Below are positions 14,427-22,810 of a stretch of DNA of 25,775 bases, in pieces. Below the pieces are notes generated by a model. It did no database searches, had not been told where the DNA came from, and was given only the letters and a program-made list of their open reading frames with translations. The translations under genes and the position numbers were made by a program. Origin of the DNA: Helicobacteraceae bacterium (GTDB lineage: Bacteria; Campylobacterota; Campylobacteria; Campylobacterales; SZUA-545); contig JAISMA010000035.1 in assembly GCA_031276985.1 (NCBI GenBank), positions 1 to 25,775 of the forward strand. Direction: 5' to 3'. Position 1 is the stretch's first letter, and each line of letters starts with the position of its first letter.

Positions 14427-15335
14427 TTAGTCATCTATCTTTTCAAACCGATGATACCTGCTCACAACGGCGGGATCTGGGCTTAGGGAGATCTTTATTT
14501 TCTCTTTGCGATCGTAATCGACAACCGACAGCACGTAGCGGATTGATTCCAATCTGGCGGCGGCTTTGTCGTTGCTGTTGACGATTATCCACGGGCTAAA
14601 GCGCGTATGCGTTCTGCTGAACATTTGTTCTTTGTAAAAGGTGAAATCGTCCCATTTTTTTTGCGCTTGTTTATCGACGGAGCTAAGTTTCCACTGCTTT
14701 AGCGGATTGTGTTCGCGCGAGGTGAAGCGCTCAAGTTGCGTCGCTTTGGAGACGCTAAACCAAAATTTGATCAGAATAATCCCGTCGTTGATTAGCGACT
14801 GCTCAATTTCGGGCGCTTCGTGCATAAACCGCTCGTATTGATCTTTCGTGCAAAAGCCAAAAACAGGCTCGACGACGGCGCGGTTATACCAGCTACGATC
14901 GAAAAACACGATTTCGCCGGGATTTGGCAGTTGCGCCATGTAGCGCTGAAAGTAAAACTGCCCCGCCTCGACTTCCGTCGGCTTCGGCAGAGCGACGACG
15001 CGATATTTGCGCGGATTTAGCGCCTCGATAAACCGCTTGATCGCGCCGCCTTTGCCCGCCGCGTCGCGTCCTTCAAACAAAATCGCCACGCGCTGCTTGG
15101 TTTCGCTAACCCAATTTTGCAATTTGATCAGCTCCACTTGAAGCCGCTCAAGCTCTTTGGCGTATTCAACGGCTCTGATCGCCTTTTCCAGCCTCGCTTT
15201 GCTCACGATCTTTCTCAAACCCGCGTTGGATTTGAGCAGCTCCAGCCTTTTGCGTAGTTGCGCGGCGCGCGCCTTGCTATCGTCGTCGGTCAATTTTGAC
15301 GCGATAAACTCAAAATCGCTAAACAATGTTTCCAT
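14427..15335 (-). CDS. ppk2: Polyphosphate kinase 2 (PPK2) family protein
   Basis: A 302-residue PPK2 enzyme that transfers phosphate between polyphosphate and nucleotides (usually making NTP or NDP from polyP). Visible motifs: Walker A region FEGRDAAGKGGAIKR (87-101), Walker B VFFDRSWYNRA (143-153), and the lid segment with the conserved FTSREHNPLKQWKLSSVD pattern. The region around VEPVFGFCTKDQYERFM matches single-domain PPK2 enzymes. Length fits the one-domain class. The start has AAGGGG upstream. It is divergent from trmL across 46 bases and upstream of the RDD pseudogene on the same strand. Nucleotide preference (GDP or ADP) cannot be read safely. Confidence 0.93.
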   Translation of the reverse strand: METLFSDFEFIASKLTDDDSKARAAQLRKRLELLKSNAGLRKIVSKARLEKAIRAVEYAKELERLQVELIKLQNWVSETKQRVAILFEGRDAAGKGGAIKRFIEALNPRKYRVVALPKPTEVEAGQFYFQRYMAQLPNPGEIVFFDRSWYNRAVVEPVFGFCTKDQYERFMHEAPEIEQSLINDGIILIKFWFSVSKATQLERFTSREHNPLKQWKLSSVDKQAQKKWDDFTFYKEQMFSRTHTRFSPWIIVNSNDKAAARLESIRYVLSVVDYDRKEKIKISLSPDPAVVSRYHRFEKIDD

Positions 15336-15381
15336 AAGAACCCCTTGATAAAATTCCTAAAATCATAGCTGGAAATGAATA

Positions 15382-15852
15382 ATGTTTGAAATAGCGCTGC
15401 TATCTCCAAAAATCCCGCAAAACGTCGGCGCGATCGGACGTACGTGCGTTTGCGTCGGCGCAAAATTAAGCGTGATCGCGCCCACGCCAATCGACTTTTC
15501 GGACAAAAAGTTGCGGCGCGCGGGGCTTGATTACTGGCGTTATCTCGATTTTCGCCTTTGGGAGAGTTTGGATGCGTTTTTGGCGCAAAACCCTATCGGC
15601 GATCGTGATTTTTTCTTCACGACAAAGGTTGATCGCCCCTATTTTGACGCGGCGTTTAACGCGGGCGATCGGCTCTGGTTTGGCGGCGAAGATACGGGTT
15701 TGCCTGAAAACTTTTGGCGCGCGTATTCCGATCGGGCGCTTACCATGCCGATGAAAACTGGTTTTCGCAGTTTGAATCTAGCCAACGCGGTTTCAGTCGC
15801 CATATACGAAGGCGTTAGGCAAAATTACGCCGAATTTTGTAGCGAGCGCTAA
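15382..15852 (+). CDS. trmL: tRNA (cytidine(34)-2'-O)-methyltransferase
   Basis: A 156-residue SPOUT-class methyltransferase that 2'-O-methylates the wobble nucleotide of tRNA-Leu isoacceptors. Family motifs are clear: PQNVGAIGRTC (12-22), the knot-region FGGEDTGLP (100-108) and MPMKTGFRSLNLANAVSVA (122-140), which bind SAM in the trefoil knot. The length matches E. coli TrmL (157). It is transcribed divergently from ppk2. The start ATG 15382 has only a modest GGAAATG site. No downstream partner on this strand. Confidence 0.93.
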   Translation: MFEIALLSPKIPQNVGAIGRTCVCVGAKLSVIAPTPIDFSDKKLRRAGLDYWRYLDFRLWESLDAFLAQNPIGDRDFFFTTKVDRPYFDAAFNAGDRLWFGGEDTGLPENFWRAYSDRALTMPMKTGFRSLNLANAVSVAIYEGVRQNYAEFCSER

Positions 15853-15908
15853 TATGATCGCGTTGCGAAAACCAACGCCCTCGCCAATCGCAAAATTCAA
15901 GAGCGCCG

Positions 15909-16694
15909 TTAATCGTGGATAAGTGTTTCTTTTTCTAGTTCTTCCAATAGTTTGCAAGCGCCAAGTTCGCATGCCTTCCTAGCGTCTTTTGTGGCGGTTT
16001 TGTAATCGCCCAACTTTGCGTAACTTGCCGAGCGTCTGCTATAAGCCTCTGCGTACTCCGGGTTGCTCTTAATTGCTTTAGTAAAATACTTGATCGCCTC
16101 TTGGTCGTCTTTGCGTTGTTGCGCCGCTACGCCAAGCTCAAATGCTCTTTGCGCGGCATTTTGGTCATAAACAAACCATATCGCAAAACCTATGCCAGCG
16201 CACGCTATAGCCGCCAAAATCAATTTAACCGCGCCATTGTTGTTTTGCGGCGCTATTGTCGATTGGTCATAAACGTTTTGATTATATGCTTGCTGGTTGT
16301 TTTGCGACTGTTGATCGGCAATTGTGAACGAATCTGGTTGAGGGCGATTGCGTAGCGCCTCGATAATCGATCGGCTTTTATCGCCGCGCAATACAAAAGC
16401 TAAGAGATCGACTATTTCCACCGCATCGTTTTCGTCAAGCGCGTATTCATTTTTTAGAAAGGCGCTCTCCTTTTTTTTGCGCGCTGGCAGATCGTTTGGG
16501 TTTGCGATTGCCCGTCCCACATCCGCTGCAATCGCAAGCGTCAATAAACGTTGCTCTTTTGCAAACTCGCTTTGCAGATAATCGTCGATATCCGCCTTGT
16601 ATATATGCGCCTTGTATTTCGTCGCCTCAATCAACGCTTCTTTGCCATGTTCGCTAACCAATTGCTCAATGATCGTTATAAACTTCGCGTCCAT
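15909..16694 (-). CDS. Membrane-anchored TPR protein
   Basis: A 261-residue protein. Residues 1 to about 110 form a helical, charged cytoplasmic domain. A Q/N-rich linker (QQSQNNQQAYNQNVYDQ) leads to one membrane helix (about 157-175, KLILAAIACAGIGFAIWFVY), then two TPR units (AAQRAFELGVAAQQRKDDQE and EYAEAYSRRSASYAKLGDYK). The last 25 residues (TATKDARKACELGACKLLEE) nearly repeat the C-terminus of the neighbouring TPR protein, indicating a shared module. A clear AAAGGG site precedes ATG 16694. It probably acts as a protein-interaction scaffold at the inner membrane; partner unknown. Confidence 0.8.
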   Translation of the reverse strand: MDAKFITIIEQLVSEHGKEALIEATKYKAHIYKADIDDYLQSEFAKEQRLLTLAIAADVGRAIANPNDLPARKKKESAFLKNEYALDENDAVEIVDLLAFVLRGDKSRSIIEALRNRPQPDSFTIADQQSQNNQQAYNQNVYDQSTIAPQNNNGAVKLILAAIACAGIGFAIWFVYDQNAAQRAFELGVAAQQRKDDQEAIKYFTKAIKSNPEYAEAYSRRSASYAKLGDYKTATKDARKACELGACKLLEELEKETLIHD

Positions 16695-16719
16695 TTTTTA
16701 CCCTTTCATTTTGTTTTGC

Positions 16720-17637
16720 TCAATCACGCAAATATCCTTCTTGCGTCAAAAGCTGCAATAGCTTGCAATTACCTAATTCGCAAGCCTTGCGAGCGTCTTT
16801 TGTCGCGCTTTTATAATCGCCTAAATTGTAATAAACGGCTCCGCGATTATAGTAACCCACTACATCATTTGGATCAATTTTGATTACTAAAGCGAGATCC
16901 TCAATTGCCTGCTCGTAATTGCCCAAATTGTAATATGCGCCTCCGCGATTGTTATAAGCGTCAACATATTCTGGATCGATCTCAATCGCTTCCGTGTAAT
17001 TGGCTACCGCTTTGGCGGTATCGCCTAAATCGTCGTATACGTTTCCTAGATTGTAATAAGCCTCCGCAAAGTTCGGATCAATTCTGATTGCTAAAGCGAA
17101 ATATTCGATTGCTTTATCGTAATCGCCTAAACTAGCGTGAGCGGTTCCGCGATTGGCGTAAGCCGTAGCATCTTTCGGTTCAATTTCGATTGCTAAAGTG
17201 AAATCTTCAATTGCTTTATTGTAATCGTCTAAACCAACATAAGCAAGTCCGCGATTGTTGTAAGCGCTCGCGTCTTTTGGATCAATTTTGATCGTTTGAT
17301 CATAATCGGAGATCGCTTTGCCGTAATCGCCCAAATCTTTGTAAGCATCTCCGCGATTGTAGTAAGCCTTTGCGTCTTTCGGATCGATCTTAATAGCTTG
17401 CGCGTAATCGGCAATCGCATTGCTTATATCGCCTAAATTTTTGTAAGCGATTCCGCGATTGTTGTAAGCGTCCGCATAATTCGGATCGATCTTGAGCGCT
17501 TGCGTATATTGTTTGATCGCTTCCTGCAAATCGCCGCAATTGTAGGCCGACAAACCGCGATTAAACGCTTCTTTTGCGCCGCTTTCCGCGCCAAACGCTA
17601 CGCAAACGGCAAACAACAAAGAAAGAACATATCGCAT
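16720..17637 (-). CDS. Secreted/periplasmic TPR-repeat protein
   Basis: About 305 residues from ATG 17637, chosen because AAAAGGCTCAAGA precedes it and the product then begins with a signal peptide (MRYVLSLLFAVCVAFGAESG). Eight or so consecutive 34-residue TPR units follow, each with the pattern A-YNNRG-AY-NLGDY-KAI-DY--AI-IDP. The DNA units are so alike that the gene is effectively a 102-bp tandem repeat array and prone to expansion or contraction. The C-terminus (SATKDARKACELGNCKLLQL) matches the neighbour 25 bases downstream. It is likely a periplasmic protein-interaction scaffold. Confidence 0.85.
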   Translation of the reverse strand: MRYVLSLLFAVCVAFGAESGAKEAFNRGLSAYNCGDLQEAIKQYTQALKIDPNYADAYNNRGIAYKNLGDISNAIADYAQAIKIDPKDAKAYYNRGDAYKDLGDYGKAISDYDQTIKIDPKDASAYNNRGLAYVGLDDYNKAIEDFTLAIEIEPKDATAYANRGTAHASLGDYDKAIEYFALAIRIDPNFAEAYYNLGNVYDDLGDTAKAVANYTEAIEIDPEYVDAYNNRGGAYYNLGNYEQAIEDLALVIKIDPNDVVGYYNRGAVYYNLGDYKSATKDARKACELGNCKLLQLLTQEGYLRD

Positions 17638-17831
17638 TCTTGAGCCTTTTCGCAAAATTTGACAGCCATTATAGATTGCAAACCTAAAACTCGCGCTCAA
17701 ACCAAATCGCAACATCAAAACGCCTATGTTGATTAAATTATAATCATATATCTGCGTAAATTTTGGCGATAATCGCTTCGCGGTTTGCGCGGGAAACCCA
17801 AAAACCGCAACTCTAACATTAAGGAGCGCCC

Positions 17832-18014
17832 ATGTATGCCTTTTTGCATAACGTCAAGCTGCCGACGGACAACAGCAGCGTTTCGTATCTATCCGCGATG
17901 AATATCGCCTTCGAGTACGACGAAGAAAACTACGAAACCGCCGATTTTTGCCGCGCTCAGGCGATCGGCGAGTTTTGCGAAGACGAAGCGGAAGAAAAAA
18001 AGCTGGCGGCTTAA
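17832..18014 (+). CDS. Small acidic hypothetical protein
   Basis: A 60-residue protein with a strong ribosome site (AAGGAG at 17821-17826). A TATAAT at 17739-17744 may be its -10 element. It begins MYAFLHNVKLPTDNSSVSYL and becomes very acidic toward the C-terminus (EDEAEEKK). No family is recognised. A hairpin terminator overlaps its stop, so it is probably a monocistronic gene. The combination of good site, terminator and coding-like sequence supports translation. Confidence 0.6.
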   Translation: MYAFLHNVKLPTDNSSVSYLSAMNIAFEYDEENYETADFCRAQAIGEFCEDEAEEKKLAA

Positions 18015-18026
18015 GTCCGCCGTTTT
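18005..18026 (+). terminator. Probable rho-independent terminator
   Basis: GGCGG (18005-18009) pairs with CCGCC (18017-18021), closing a short loop that includes the TAA stop region, followed by GTTTT. The stem is short, so the call is moderate. Confidence 0.5.
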
Positions 18027-18099
18027 GACTTTCGCGCAAGATCGTTTCGCTTTACCGCGTTTTTTTGGACGCGCCCGCGATCGACTCGCGGCGATTTGC

Positions 18100-18105
18100 T
18101 ATAAT
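18100..18105 (+). promoter_or_regulatory. Extended -10 promoter element of the zinc-transport operon
   Basis: TGCTATAAT gives a consensus TATAAT with an upstream TG, 24 bases before ATG 18129. An A7 run and AAGGCGG ribosome site lie between. No zinc-regulator (Zur) box was recognised by eye. Confidence 0.6.
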
Positions 18106-18128
18106 GTCGCAAAAAAAGGCGGTTCAAG

Positions 18129-18941
18129 ATGTTACGCTCTTTGTTTTTTCTTTTGGCTTTGTCGTTTTCGTTTGCTCAGGCAAAACTTGTCGTCGCCGTC
18201 AGCGTCGCGCCTCAGGCTTGGCTTGCGCGAGAAATTGGAGGCGATCTCGTCGAAGTGATCGTAATCGCGCCGTCCGACGCTAGAGCGCTTACCTACGAGC
18301 CTACGCAGGCTCAAGCGGCGAGTTTGGCAAAAGCGGACGTTTATCTCTCCTGCGGCGTCGATTTTGAAAAAACGTGGCTCGATCGCGCCAAAGCCGCCGC
18401 GCCGCAGATGAAAATCTACGCGACAGACGGCGGTTTTACGCGATCGAAAGCGAGCGGCGTGGACGACCAGCGAATTTGGCTTTCAGCCGCGGCTATGCGG
18501 TCTCAAGCGCAGGCGACAATACGCGCTTTTAGCGAGAGCGATCCCACAAATATGGGCAAATATCAAGTAAACGGCATGAAGCTGTTTCAAACGATCGATC
18601 GCGTCAAAGCGCAGATCGCGTCGCTGTTAGCGCCGTATCACGACAAAGCGTTTTTGGTGCATTCGCCCGCTTTGGGCTATATCGCAAACGATTACAGAAT
18701 ACGACAGATCGCGCTTGAGTTCAGAGGCGAACCGAAAGCCTCCGATATTGCCGAGCTAAAAAATACCGTCAAAACCGAAGGCATTAGCACGTTGCTTATT
18801 TTGCAAGGAAATCCAACGAGAGTGCCGCAAGCGGTAGCCAAAGAGTTGGGAATAAAAATCGATACAATAAACATTGTCGAAGACGATTGGGAAGCGATGA
18901 TGCACGCTCTTGCCGTGCATTTAATCAACGCGTTTAACTAA
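18129..18941 (+). CDS. ZnuA-like substrate-binding protein paralog lacking the metal-site histidines
   Basis: A 270-residue cluster A-I substrate-binding protein with a signal peptide (MLRSLFFLLALSFSFAQA). It is plainly a paralog of the downstream znuA (KLVVAVSVAPQAWLAREIGG against KIIVAVSIAPQAWLVDNIGA). At the three positions where the second copy and characterised ZnuA proteins have His ligands, this copy has Leu54 (ALTYEP), Arg115 (DQRIW) and Ser179 (HSPALGY). The acidic pair in EDDWE is kept, as are fold-defining segments. It therefore should not bind Zn or Mn in the usual way. It may have a new ligand, act as a regulator or partner of the transporter, or be drifting. First gene of the operon, behind a consensus -10; 73 bases separate it from znuA. 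Confidence 0.85.
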   Translation: MLRSLFFLLALSFSFAQAKLVVAVSVAPQAWLAREIGGDLVEVIVIAPSDARALTYEPTQAQAASLAKADVYLSCGVDFEKTWLDRAKAAAPQMKIYATDGGFTRSKASGVDDQRIWLSAAAMRSQAQATIRAFSESDPTNMGKYQVNGMKLFQTIDRVKAQIASLLAPYHDKAFLVHSPALGYIANDYRIRQIALEFRGEPKASDIAELKNTVKTEGISTLLILQGNPTRVPQAVAKELGIKIDTINIVEDDWEAMMHALAVHLINAFN

Positions 18942-19014
18942 ACGCCGTAAAACGACGCTTTGCCTGCGGGCGTAGCGTTAAAAAGGCGCGGCGCGTATTT
19001 AGGAGTGTCGCAAA

Positions 19015-19881
19015 ATGTTGCGAACGTTATGTCTGGCGGCGTTTTTTGCCGCGATCGCGCATGCGAAAATAATCGTCGCCGTTAGCATTGCGCCTCAGGC
19101 TTGGCTGGTTGATAACATAGGCGCGGGCGCGGTCGAGACGCTTGTAATGTCGCCGCCAAACGCGAGCGCGCATACTTACGAGCCAAAGCCTATGCAAATG
19201 GCGAAGCTAACCAAAGCGGCGGCGTATATGGCGTGCGGCGTGGAATTTGAAAAGGCGTGGTTAAAAAGATTCGAGCGAAACGCGCCCAATATGCGCGTAT
19301 TTTATACGGACGCAAAAATAAAAAAGCTGACGCTTTCGCCCTCAAGCCGCGACGCGAACGACAATCAAACTAACCGACGGAGCGGCGCGATCGACTCGCA
19401 CATCTGGTTTTCGGCGGACGCGACGCGCCTGCAAGCGCAAGCGATCATCGACGCGCTAATCGAAGTCGATCCCGCAAACGCCGCGCTGTACTCAAAAAAC
19501 GGCAACGATACGCTAAACAAGATCGACGCGCTTCACAGCGAGCTTGAAAGCAAACTTAAACCGTATAAAGATCGCGCTTTTTTGATTCATCACCCAGCGC
19601 TTGGCTATTTTGCGAACGAATACGGTTTGCGCCAGCTATTTATCGAGTTTGACGGCAAAGAGCCAAAACCAGCCGAACTTGCCGCGCTGATCAAATCGGC
19701 AAAAGACGCGAATATAAGCGTGGTATTTGCGGAGCGCGGCGCTTCGCCAAAAGTCGCCTCGTCGTTAGCCGCGACGCTTGGCGCGAAAGTAACGCCGATT
19801 ACGATCGTAAGCGACGATTGGGAAACTCTAATGCGCGATGCGGCATCCGCGTTGATCAAGGCGTTTAATGGCGGCGATTGA
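19015..19881 (+). CDS. znuA: Zinc ABC transporter substrate-binding protein
   Basis: A 288-residue periplasmic metal-binding protein with a signal peptide (MLRTLCLAAFFAAIAHA). The metal ligands expected for ZnuA are present: His53 in SAHTYEP, His129 in DSHIWFS and His193 in IHHPALGY, plus the acidic SDDWE near the C-terminus. The long His-rich loop of many ZnuA proteins is replaced by a short polar stretch (about 108-124). It captures zinc (possibly manganese) for the adjacent ZnuCB. Start preceded by TAGGAGTGTCGCAAA. It overlaps znuC by 14 bases. Confidence 0.88.
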   Translation: MLRTLCLAAFFAAIAHAKIIVAVSIAPQAWLVDNIGAGAVETLVMSPPNASAHTYEPKPMQMAKLTKAAAYMACGVEFEKAWLKRFERNAPNMRVFYTDAKIKKLTLSPSSRDANDNQTNRRSGAIDSHIWFSADATRLQAQAIIDALIEVDPANAALYSKNGNDTLNKIDALHSELESKLKPYKDRAFLIHHPALGYFANEYGLRQLFIEFDGKEPKPAELAALIKSAKDANISVVFAERGASPKVASSLAATLGAKVTPITIVSDDWETLMRDAASALIKAFNGGD

Positions 19882-20509
19882 GGCGAAAAACCTTTGCTTG
19901 TTCCGCGACGGCGCTTGGGCGATCGAAGATATTACTTTTAGCGTCGAGATCGGCGAATTTGTGGGAATCGAAGGACCAAACGGCGGCGGTAAAAGCACGT
20001 TGATCAAGATTTTGGCGGGCATACTAAAGCCCGACAAAGGCGAGGCGCTTTTGTTTGGCGCGCCCGCGCGATCGGCTTCGGCGCGAATAGGTTATATGCC
20101 GCAAGAGCGCGGCGAAAATCTAAACTTTCCAATAAGCGCGATCGAGGTCGTCAAAATGGGATTTCTGCCAAATAAGCCCGACGAAAGCGAGGCGCTAGAC
20201 GCGCTTGAACGGCTTGGAGCGCTGAAATTGGCGCGAAAAAAAATTGGCGAATTAAGCGGCGGCGAGAGGGAGCGCGTTTTTCTCGCCCGCGCAATCGTTG
20301 GCGGCGTTAAAGCGTTGCTGCTAGACGAGCCGACTTCGTGCGTAGACGCAAACGGCGACGCAGAAATAGCCAAGACGCTTTTGGGGTTAAAGCAAACGAC
20401 GGCGATTGTTTGCGTAAGTCATAACCGATCGCGCTTGCGGGAGGACGCGGACAGAATCGTTACGATCAACAGGCGAATAATCGCGCATGAGAGATTGCAT
20501 GTCGCTTGA
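19868..20509 (+). CDS. znuC: Zinc ABC transporter ATP-binding protein
   Basis: A 213-residue ABC ATPase. Visible motifs: Walker A GPNGGGKST (36-44), Q-loop PQER (Gln78), signature LSGGERER (128-135), Walker B LLLDEPTS (149-156) and switch His in VSHN (184). The length is somewhat short for ZnuC, with no C-terminal extension. It overlaps znuA by 14 bases and znuB by 23 bases, so stoichiometric expression is expected. It powers metal import through the ZnuB permease. Confidence 0.92.
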   Translation: MAAIEAKNLCLFRDGAWAIEDITFSVEIGEFVGIEGPNGGGKSTLIKILAGILKPDKGEALLFGAPARSASARIGYMPQERGENLNFPISAIEVVKMGFLPNKPDESEALDALERLGALKLARKKIGELSGGERERVFLARAIVGGVKALLLDEPTSCVDANGDAEIAKTLLGLKQTTAIVCVSHNRSRLREDADRIVTINRRIIAHERLHVA

Positions 20510-21305
20510 GCTGCTTTCTTTGCCATTTGCCCAAAACGCGCTGATCGCCGCTTGTTTGCTCGCGATTGCCGCGGGCGTTATTGGAACGCTCGTGGTGGTA
20601 AATCGAATCGTTTTTTTAAGCGGCGGCATAGCGCACGCGGCGTACGGCGGCGTTGGCGCGGCGTTTTTCTTCGGGTTTTCGCCGTTGCTCGGCGCTGGAA
20701 TCGTAAGCGTTTTGGCGGCGCTCGCGATGACGCTCGTTACGCTAAACAACCGCCGTCAAAGCGACGCGGCGATCGGCGTTATATGGGCGATTGGAATGGC
20801 GATCGGCGTGATTTTCGCCGATTTTACGCCCGGTTACAACGGCGATCTGATGAGCTATCTATTCGGCTCGCTATCTGCGATTGAAAAAAGCGATCTGTTG
20901 GTTTTCGGCGCGATCGACGCGGCGCTGCTAATATGGACGTTCGTCTATTATCGCAAACTGCTGGCGATAGCTTTCGACGATAAATTCGCCGCAAGCAAAG
21001 GCGTTAAAGTCGCGCCGCTTTACGCCGCGTCGCTGGTTTTTTCGTCGCTGGCGATTGTGATCGCCATTCGCATAGTTGGGCTAATGCTGGTTATCGCGCT
21101 TTTGACGATTCCCGTTTGGATAGCGCAAAGTTACGCGGACAGCCTGTGGAAAACGATGGTTCTCGCCGCGATTTTATCGTTCGCGTTTATCGTCTGCGGC
21201 TTTGCGCTATCGATTGTTTTCAACGTTACAAGCGGCGCGGCGATCGTGGCGCTCGCCGCGCTAGCTTTCGTCGTTTCGTCGGCGTTTACTTGGGCGCGCC
21301 GGTGA
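20487..21305 (+). CDS. znuB: Zinc ABC transporter permease
   Basis: A 272-residue ABC-3 family permease with about eight hydrophobic segments. Family patterns are visible: GTLVVVNRIVFLSGGIAHAA early on, with the SGGIAHA-type cytoplasmic loop, and the conserved region of VGLMLVIALLTIPVWIAQ. It forms the membrane channel for the ZnuA-delivered metal. The start overlaps znuC; the 3' end overlaps the convergent nhaD by 20 bases. Confidence 0.92.
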   Translation: MRDCMSLELLSLPFAQNALIAACLLAIAAGVIGTLVVVNRIVFLSGGIAHAAYGGVGAAFFFGFSPLLGAGIVSVLAALAMTLVTLNNRRQSDAAIGVIWAIGMAIGVIFADFTPGYNGDLMSYLFGSLSAIEKSDLLVFGAIDAALLIWTFVYYRKLLAIAFDDKFAASKGVKVAPLYAASLVFSSLAIVIAIRIVGLMLVIALLTIPVWIAQSYADSLWKTMVLAAILSFAFIVCGFALSIVFNVTSGAAIVALAALAFVVSSAFTWARR

Positions 21306-22614
21306 GAACGTACCAATGCAAAACCTCAAATTGCACATACCAAATAACCACCGATAAAATGTAGCCAAGCGCCACCGTCCACGCAAGCCGAATATGCGCT
21401 CCAAAGGTGTAAATCCCGCGCAATTTGCCCATTACGCCCACGCCCGCCGCGCTACCGAAACTAATTAGCGATCCGCCGATGCCCGCCGTTAACGCCACAA
21501 AAAGCCATTGCTCAATGCCCATTTTAGGATTGGCTTTTAGCACCGCGCTCATCACCGGCACGTTATCCACCACAGCCGAAACCAAACCTACGCCGATATT
21601 CGCCCACGTAGGACCGATTACCGTGTAGCCTTGCGCGACCAGACCCAAATAACCGATGTAATGAAGCGCGCCGACGGCGGATAAAATACCGAAGAAAAAT
21701 ACCAGCGTGTCAAAATCGACGCGCTTTACGCTTTCGTATATGTTGAACGAATCCTCGTTGTGAAAACGTTGCAAATAGAAGGAATACATCGACAAAAGCG
21801 ACCAGCCAAACATCATGCCCCACATCGGCGGAATATGAAAAAGCTGCTCGCACATAACGGCGCTAAAAATCGTGAAAACGCCAAGCCCAATCACGACTTT
21901 AGCGCCGTAATACATATGCTGTACTTTCTCCAGCTTTACGTCAAAATGCGGTTTTTCATCGGGAACAAATCGGCTAAGTAAAAACGCGGTAACAAACCAG
22001 CCGCCGATTGAGCTTGGAAAAATAAAGAAAAAATCTATAAACGGAGCTTTGCCGTCCTGCCACACCATAAGCGTCGTAATATCGCCAAACGGAGACCACG
22101 CGCCGCCCGCGTTAGCCGCGACGACAATGTTGATCGCGCCGGGCACCAAAAACTCCTTGCGCGTTTTGTCGATCGTAAATAGCACGGTCGATAAAATCAG
22201 CGCGGTCGTCAGGTTATCGGCGACGGGACTGATGAAAAACGCCAGCAAACCCGTCAGCCAAAAGAGCTTGCGATAGCCAAAGCCGCTTGAAACCAGCTTG
22301 TATTTGAGCGTTTCAAACACGTTGCGATTGATAAGCGTTTCGATGTATGTCATCGCCACGAACAGAAAGAAAAAGATCTCGGCGATCTCCTCAACTAGGC
22401 TTTTGACTTCGCCTCTTAGCGCGTCAAATTCGGGCTTGCCGCCATGCGTGAGCGTGTAGAAGCCGATCAAGATGAACAGCAACGTGCCCATAAAGATCGC
22501 GGGTTTTGATTTGCTGATGTGTAGCTGCTCTTCCATGGCGATACAAACGTATCCGACCACGAATATGACAAGGCAGAGTATGCCAATCCAAGTGGTTGTT
22601 AAAGCTCCGTGCAT
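21286..22614 (-). CDS. nhaD: NhaD-type Na+/H+ antiporter
   Basis: A 442-residue transporter of the NhaD branch of the ion-transporter (ArsB/NhaD) superfamily, exchanging Na+ (or Li+) for H+ across the inner membrane. Around a dozen membrane segments are visible, with conserved polar stretches SPVADNLTTALI, NAGGAWSPFGDITTLMVW and VVDNVPVMSAVL that are characteristic of NhaD. The start ATG 22614 follows AAAAAGG. The upstream leader is duplicated in tandem. It converges on znuB with a 20-base overlap. It would support sodium and pH homeostasis. Confidence 0.92.
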   Translation of the reverse strand: MHGALTTTWIGILCLVIFVVGYVCIAMEEQLHISKSKPAIFMGTLLFILIGFYTLTHGGKPEFDALRGEVKSLVEEIAEIFFFLFVAMTYIETLINRNVFETLKYKLVSSGFGYRKLFWLTGLLAFFISPVADNLTTALILSTVLFTIDKTRKEFLVPGAINIVVAANAGGAWSPFGDITTLMVWQDGKAPFIDFFFIFPSSIGGWFVTAFLLSRFVPDEKPHFDVKLEKVQHMYYGAKVVIGLGVFTIFSAVMCEQLFHIPPMWGMMFGWSLLSMYSFYLQRFHNEDSFNIYESVKRVDFDTLVFFFGILSAVGALHYIGYLGLVAQGYTVIGPTWANIGVGLVSAVVDNVPVMSAVLKANPKMGIEQWLFVALTAGIGGSLISFGSAAGVGVMGKLRGIYTFGAHIRLAWTVALGYILSVVIWYVQFEVLHWYVLTGAPK

Positions 22615-22810
22615 AAGCGAACCTTTTTGATTAGTTTTGCGATCCTAGCCGAAGATATATTAAACTATATCGCAAGCGTTAGCCTAGCGTTTGGTCAATG
22701 GCGGCTGTTAAAGCTCCGCGCCTAAACGAATCTTTTTGATTGATTTTGCGATCCTAAGCCGACAATATATTAAGCCATATCGCAAGCGTTAGCCTAGCGT
22801 TTGGTCAATG
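22594..22810 (-). repeat. Tandem duplication of the nhaD leader and start region
   Basis: Two imperfect direct copies, 22594-22700 and 22703-22810, of about 107 bases. Each covers the first nhaD codons plus the upstream AT-rich segment that may hold the -10 element (AATATATT) and an AACGCTAGGCTAACGC block. In the outer copy the start codon is changed (ATG to AGG), so only the inner copy starts the protein. One single-base indel and scattered substitutions separate the copies. The result may be two promoters in series. Confidence 0.75.

Noticed and set aside
16720..17600. Regular repeats considered as a possible CRISPR array
   Set aside because: The about 102-base period matches in-frame 34-residue TPR units and there are no unique spacers.
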